A stretch of 35,711 bases of DNA from Ascoidea tarda (nom. inval.) (lineage: Eukaryota; Ascomycota; Saccharomycetes; Ascoideales; Ascoideaceae): NCBI GenBank assembly GCA_030560485.1, contig JAKTTS010000107.1:1-35711 (forward strand). Reading direction: 5' to 3'. Position numbers and translations under genes: made by a program. Below the pieces are notes generated by a model. The model searched no databases. It was not told the origin of the DNA and saw only the letters and a list, made by a program, of their open reading frames with translations. Below, piece by piece: positions 32,861 to 35,711 of this stretch. Within the stretch, counting starts at the first letter, position 1; each line of letters opens with the position of its first letter.

Positions 32861-35659
32861 ATGATGGTTACCAATAATATTCATACTAACCCAAGTTCAA
32901 GCTTAAGTTCAAGCTCAAACCCAAATTTGAATCCAAATTCAAATAATTTGATTCCTTTCAGTTTATATGAATCAAACAACGATAACAACAATCATAACAA
33001 CAATCATAACAACAATAATAACACTAACAATATAACAGACATCAATACTAACTCTACAAAACAAATCTCTAAACTATCTCTATCAAAAAATAAAAAAAGA
33101 AGAAGAGATTCAACTCTAAGCATTCTTGAACAAATCAACAGTACCACCAGCTTTCAAAATGATAAAAAGGGTCGTTCCACCTCTTGTCTTTTATGCCAAA
33201 AGAGAAAACAAAAATGTGATCACAGACTACCTTCTTGCACAACGTGTATAAAAGCTGGTGTCAAATGTATCCAACCTGCAAAATACTTGAAAAAGGCCCC
33301 AGAAAAGGACCAATACACTATAATGCTAGAAAAAAGAATCCAATTTCTAGAAAAGTTTCTTGAAAAGGAAGATTTAATAAACAAAAAATCAGCCCTAGCA
33401 AAATACAAAAAGATTTCTCCTTTTATTGAAAATCATGCTCCTTTATCTGCTTTGGTCCAACTAGCAAATTCAAATCCCAACCCAATCCAAAATGATCAAC
33501 ATCAAGACCAAATCTTGAAAAATGAAAACTCTCCCAATTCTAATCTTCCTCTCCTCAATAATTCTTCATCCCAAACTTCTTCATCTCTGAACAATTCTCT
33601 TTCTATTCCCAACAACTCCTCCAACTCCCTCAATAATGCCATATCCTCTTTCAGCAACTTACTACTTCCCATGTCCTCATTCAACAATTCCCTACGCCAA
33701 TTACCCAAAATCCCAATCGACTCATCAAATCAAAACTCAATTCAACTCAATTCAAACAATTCTTTAAACAATTTCAACATCTCAAATGATGACCACTTTA
33801 AAGAAAAATACCTTCTATCTGTCGACTCAATCGATCTAAAAAATTCAATGCTAGCCAACTATAACTTAAAATCCTTCCTAAATTACGACCCTGTCTTTGA
33901 TATAGACGAAAAAATATCAAGAAGCTTTTTAGATACTCATTTTACAAGACTCCAATTTAAATTTCCTCTCTTGAATGAAAACGAAATCTTCAATTTCCAC
34001 AATAGCTACATTAAAAATGATTTAACAGGTTACATGAACAACACCAATTATTTCCATTTCGCTTGCTGTAGAATGTGGCTAATCTTTGCCATAAGTTCTT
34101 GCATTCATATGACAACTGGCAAATATTCTGGCCCTCCTCCTGCAAGATACTTTTCAACTTCCTTAAGACACATGTCAAAAGTAGCTGCCTCTGAATTAAA
34201 CGCTTATGATAAGATCGAAATTTATGTTCTAACTGTTCTATATTTGATTAGAACCGATAAGGATTCCCTTGGCTTGTACGATATGATTTGTGATACAATG
34301 AAAATCGTAACAGATCTAAACTTGCATAAATCTGATTCCTACATAAATTGCTCTCCCTACGATAAAGATAAAAAAATGAGAGTCTTTTGGTGTGTTTATC
34401 TCCTAGAAAGAATGATTTCGGTTTCCATAGGAAAACAGTACTCATTCCCTGAATCACAAATAGATAAAGATATTCCTCTTTTTGAATATGAGCCCTCAAG
34501 AGTTCAACATCCTTCCAATGGTATCAAATTCATCAACCAATCCATAAAACTAAGAAGAATAGAATCAAATTTAGTAGAAAAGTTGAATATTTTCTCCAAC
34601 AACAATGATTCAATTCCTAATAAAGACCAACTACCAACAGTTGAATACTATTTTAATGAATTGGGTGTTTGGAGAAACGAATGTCAAGGTGTTCAACGAG
34701 ATGTTGAAAACGAAACTTTGAAACTCTATTATTTCAGATCCGTAAGATTATTAATTCAACCCTATTTAGAATTAATGCAACCTGAAGATCGATTGTTCAG
34801 AGAATGTCAAGCTGCTGCTGGTCAGATTTGCCAATTGTTCAAGGTTTTCCACCAAAAAACTGCCTATGGTCATTCAACGATGGCAATCCATACTGTGTTT
34901 GTTGCAGGTGTAACTTTGTTATATTGTCTTTGGTTAACAAGAAACAAAGACGACCTGAGAAGAAAGGCTTTAGGTGATAATTCAAGACACACTAGACCAA
35001 CTGTCAATAAAGAATTGTTCTCTGGTCTTGATGATTTAAGAGCGTGTTCTGTTTCTTTATATATTATGGCAGAACGATCAAAATTTGCATTAAGTTTTAG
35101 AGATACTTTTGACCAGCTAATGGGCGTTACAATTGGAAATTTGATAGAAAGATGTGGTGCAGATTCAAGTGAAATCATTTATAATGGACCTGGTTTGGCA
35201 CCTGCAATTGTGAGACGTCCAGTTAGTCATTATGATGTTGTGGCCAATAGTCATAGACAACAAAGTGAAGAAGATAGATTAGAACAAGTTGAAAGACAAA
35301 GGAAACAAGATAATCTACAAAGATCCACTGTTCCGAAAGGTTTGAGCCATTTATTAACTAATTCACCTCCACCAAGTATCAATCAAATACAATTTTCGCA
35401 TGATATGACCCAAAATTCATTTACGAATAATAATATTGATAACAATAATAATCATAATAACAATAATAATATTAACAATAATATTAATAACAATAATCAT
35501 AATATTATTATTAACGGTAACAACAATAATAATAGCGATATGAACAACATGAACAACATGAACAGTATAAACAATAATAACAACAACAATAACAACAATA
35601 ATAATAACAACAATAACAACAATAACAATAACAATAACAATAACAATAACAATAATAAC

Positions 35660-35711
<52 letters not shown>
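32861..35711 (+). CDS. 3'-partial Zn2Cys6 transcription regulator with fungal middle domain
   Basis: The frame is open from ATG ATG at 32861/32864 to the window end (950 codons, no stop), so the gene continues to the right. After an Asn/Ser-rich head, a zinc binuclear cluster lies at C109, C112, C119, C126, C129 and C136 (CX2CX6CX6CX2CX6C) with basic QKRKQK. A Lys-rich linker and a short coiled coil (about 146-170, YTIMLEKRIQFLEKFLEKED), as used for dimerisation, follow. The fungal-specific domain is clear at about 345-570: FLDTHFTRLQFKFPLLNENE, RMWLIFAISSCIH, MRVFWCVYLLERMISVSIGK. A helical C-terminal part (about 625-770, AAAGQICQLFKVFHQKTAYGH, VFVAGVTLLYCLWLTR) completes the regulator. The tail is poly-Asn. 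I cannot name the ortholog or its targets. Divergent from MAK31. Confidence 0.9.
35560..35711 (+). repeat. AAC/AAT trinucleotide repeat coding poly-Asn, cut by window end
   Basis: Mixed AAC/AAT codons become pure AAT toward the end of the window. The tract codes for Asn (about residues 900-950) and its full length is not seen. Confidence 0.97.

Noticed and set aside
32884-32890. TACTAAC inside the right-hand regulator head as a possible branch site
   Set aside because: No GTATGT or GTAAGT donor was found at a fitting distance upstream, and the word is in frame (His-Thr-Asn-Pro) in an Asn/Ser-rich head. An upstream exon cannot be excluded.
1-35711. An operon-like or defence-type gene system
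   Set aside because: All genes are single eukaryotic housekeeping or regulatory genes with separate promoters. No mobile element, toxin pair, repeat-spacer array or retroelement was seen.

Overview
This window is nuclear DNA from an AT-rich budding yeast (Saccharomycotina). The evidence is the compact gene layout, splice signals of the yeast type (GTATGT/GTAAGT donors with TACTAAC branch points), and a full set of proteins whose closest recognisable relatives are Saccharomyces cerevisiae genes. Proteins carry long Asn, Asn/Asp and Asn/Glu tracts, and the divergence is larger than within Saccharomyces. A lineage near Ascoidea/Saccharomycopsis or another early-branching yeast is a guess, not shown by the sequence. 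I saw no tRNA, rRNA, transposon, retroelement, CRISPR array or telomeric repeat.

Layout, left to right: the 3' part of a large disordered protein gene with a triple NW..(A/S)R(D/E)NSS motif (to 2528); a long T-rich non-coding stretch; spliced TMA64 (eIF2D), convergent with GPI17 (GPI transamidase); MRPL1 (mitochondrial uL1); a GC-rich divergent promoter; a Zn2Cys6 regulator with extreme Asn/Asp/Glu repeats; SLD5 (GINS) divergent from PAC11 (dynein intermediate chain); MRP21 (mitochondrial bS21); OMS1 (mitochondrial methyltransferase-like); AIM14 (NADPH oxidase/ferric-reductase-like), convergent with COQ10; HOM6 (homoserine dehydrogenase) divergent from COQ10; an ECM3-type PIN-like transporter; ISM1 (mitochondrial Ile-tRNA synthetase) divergent from UBC8 (E2 with three introns); MAK31/NAA38 (NatC subunit) divergent from a second Zn2Cys6 regulator that runs off the right end inside an AAT/AAC repeat.

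Functionally these are mostly single housekeeping genes. Mitochondrial biogenesis is over-represented (MRPL1, MRP21, OMS1, COQ10, ISM1), but nothing suggests an operon-like system. Two neighbourhoods resemble S. cerevisiae gene order: SLD5-PAC11 (YDR489W-YDR488C), and TMA64 near MRPL1 (YDR117C-YDR116C), here separated by GPI17.

The most unusual feature is in the non-coding DNA. Four of the five divergent promoters contain a GC-rich island several hundred bases long in otherwise AT-rich DNA. These regions carry degenerate CTG(C/T)(T/C)T-type repeat tracts. Six CACGTG palindromes were found, all between genes. The islands produce long spurious open frames on both strands. Several ATG starts given here are therefore later than the longest open frame, which often begins at TTG or GTG. 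Three small hydrophobic open frames (22044-22313, 24094-24324, 32368-32505) are listed as uncertain.
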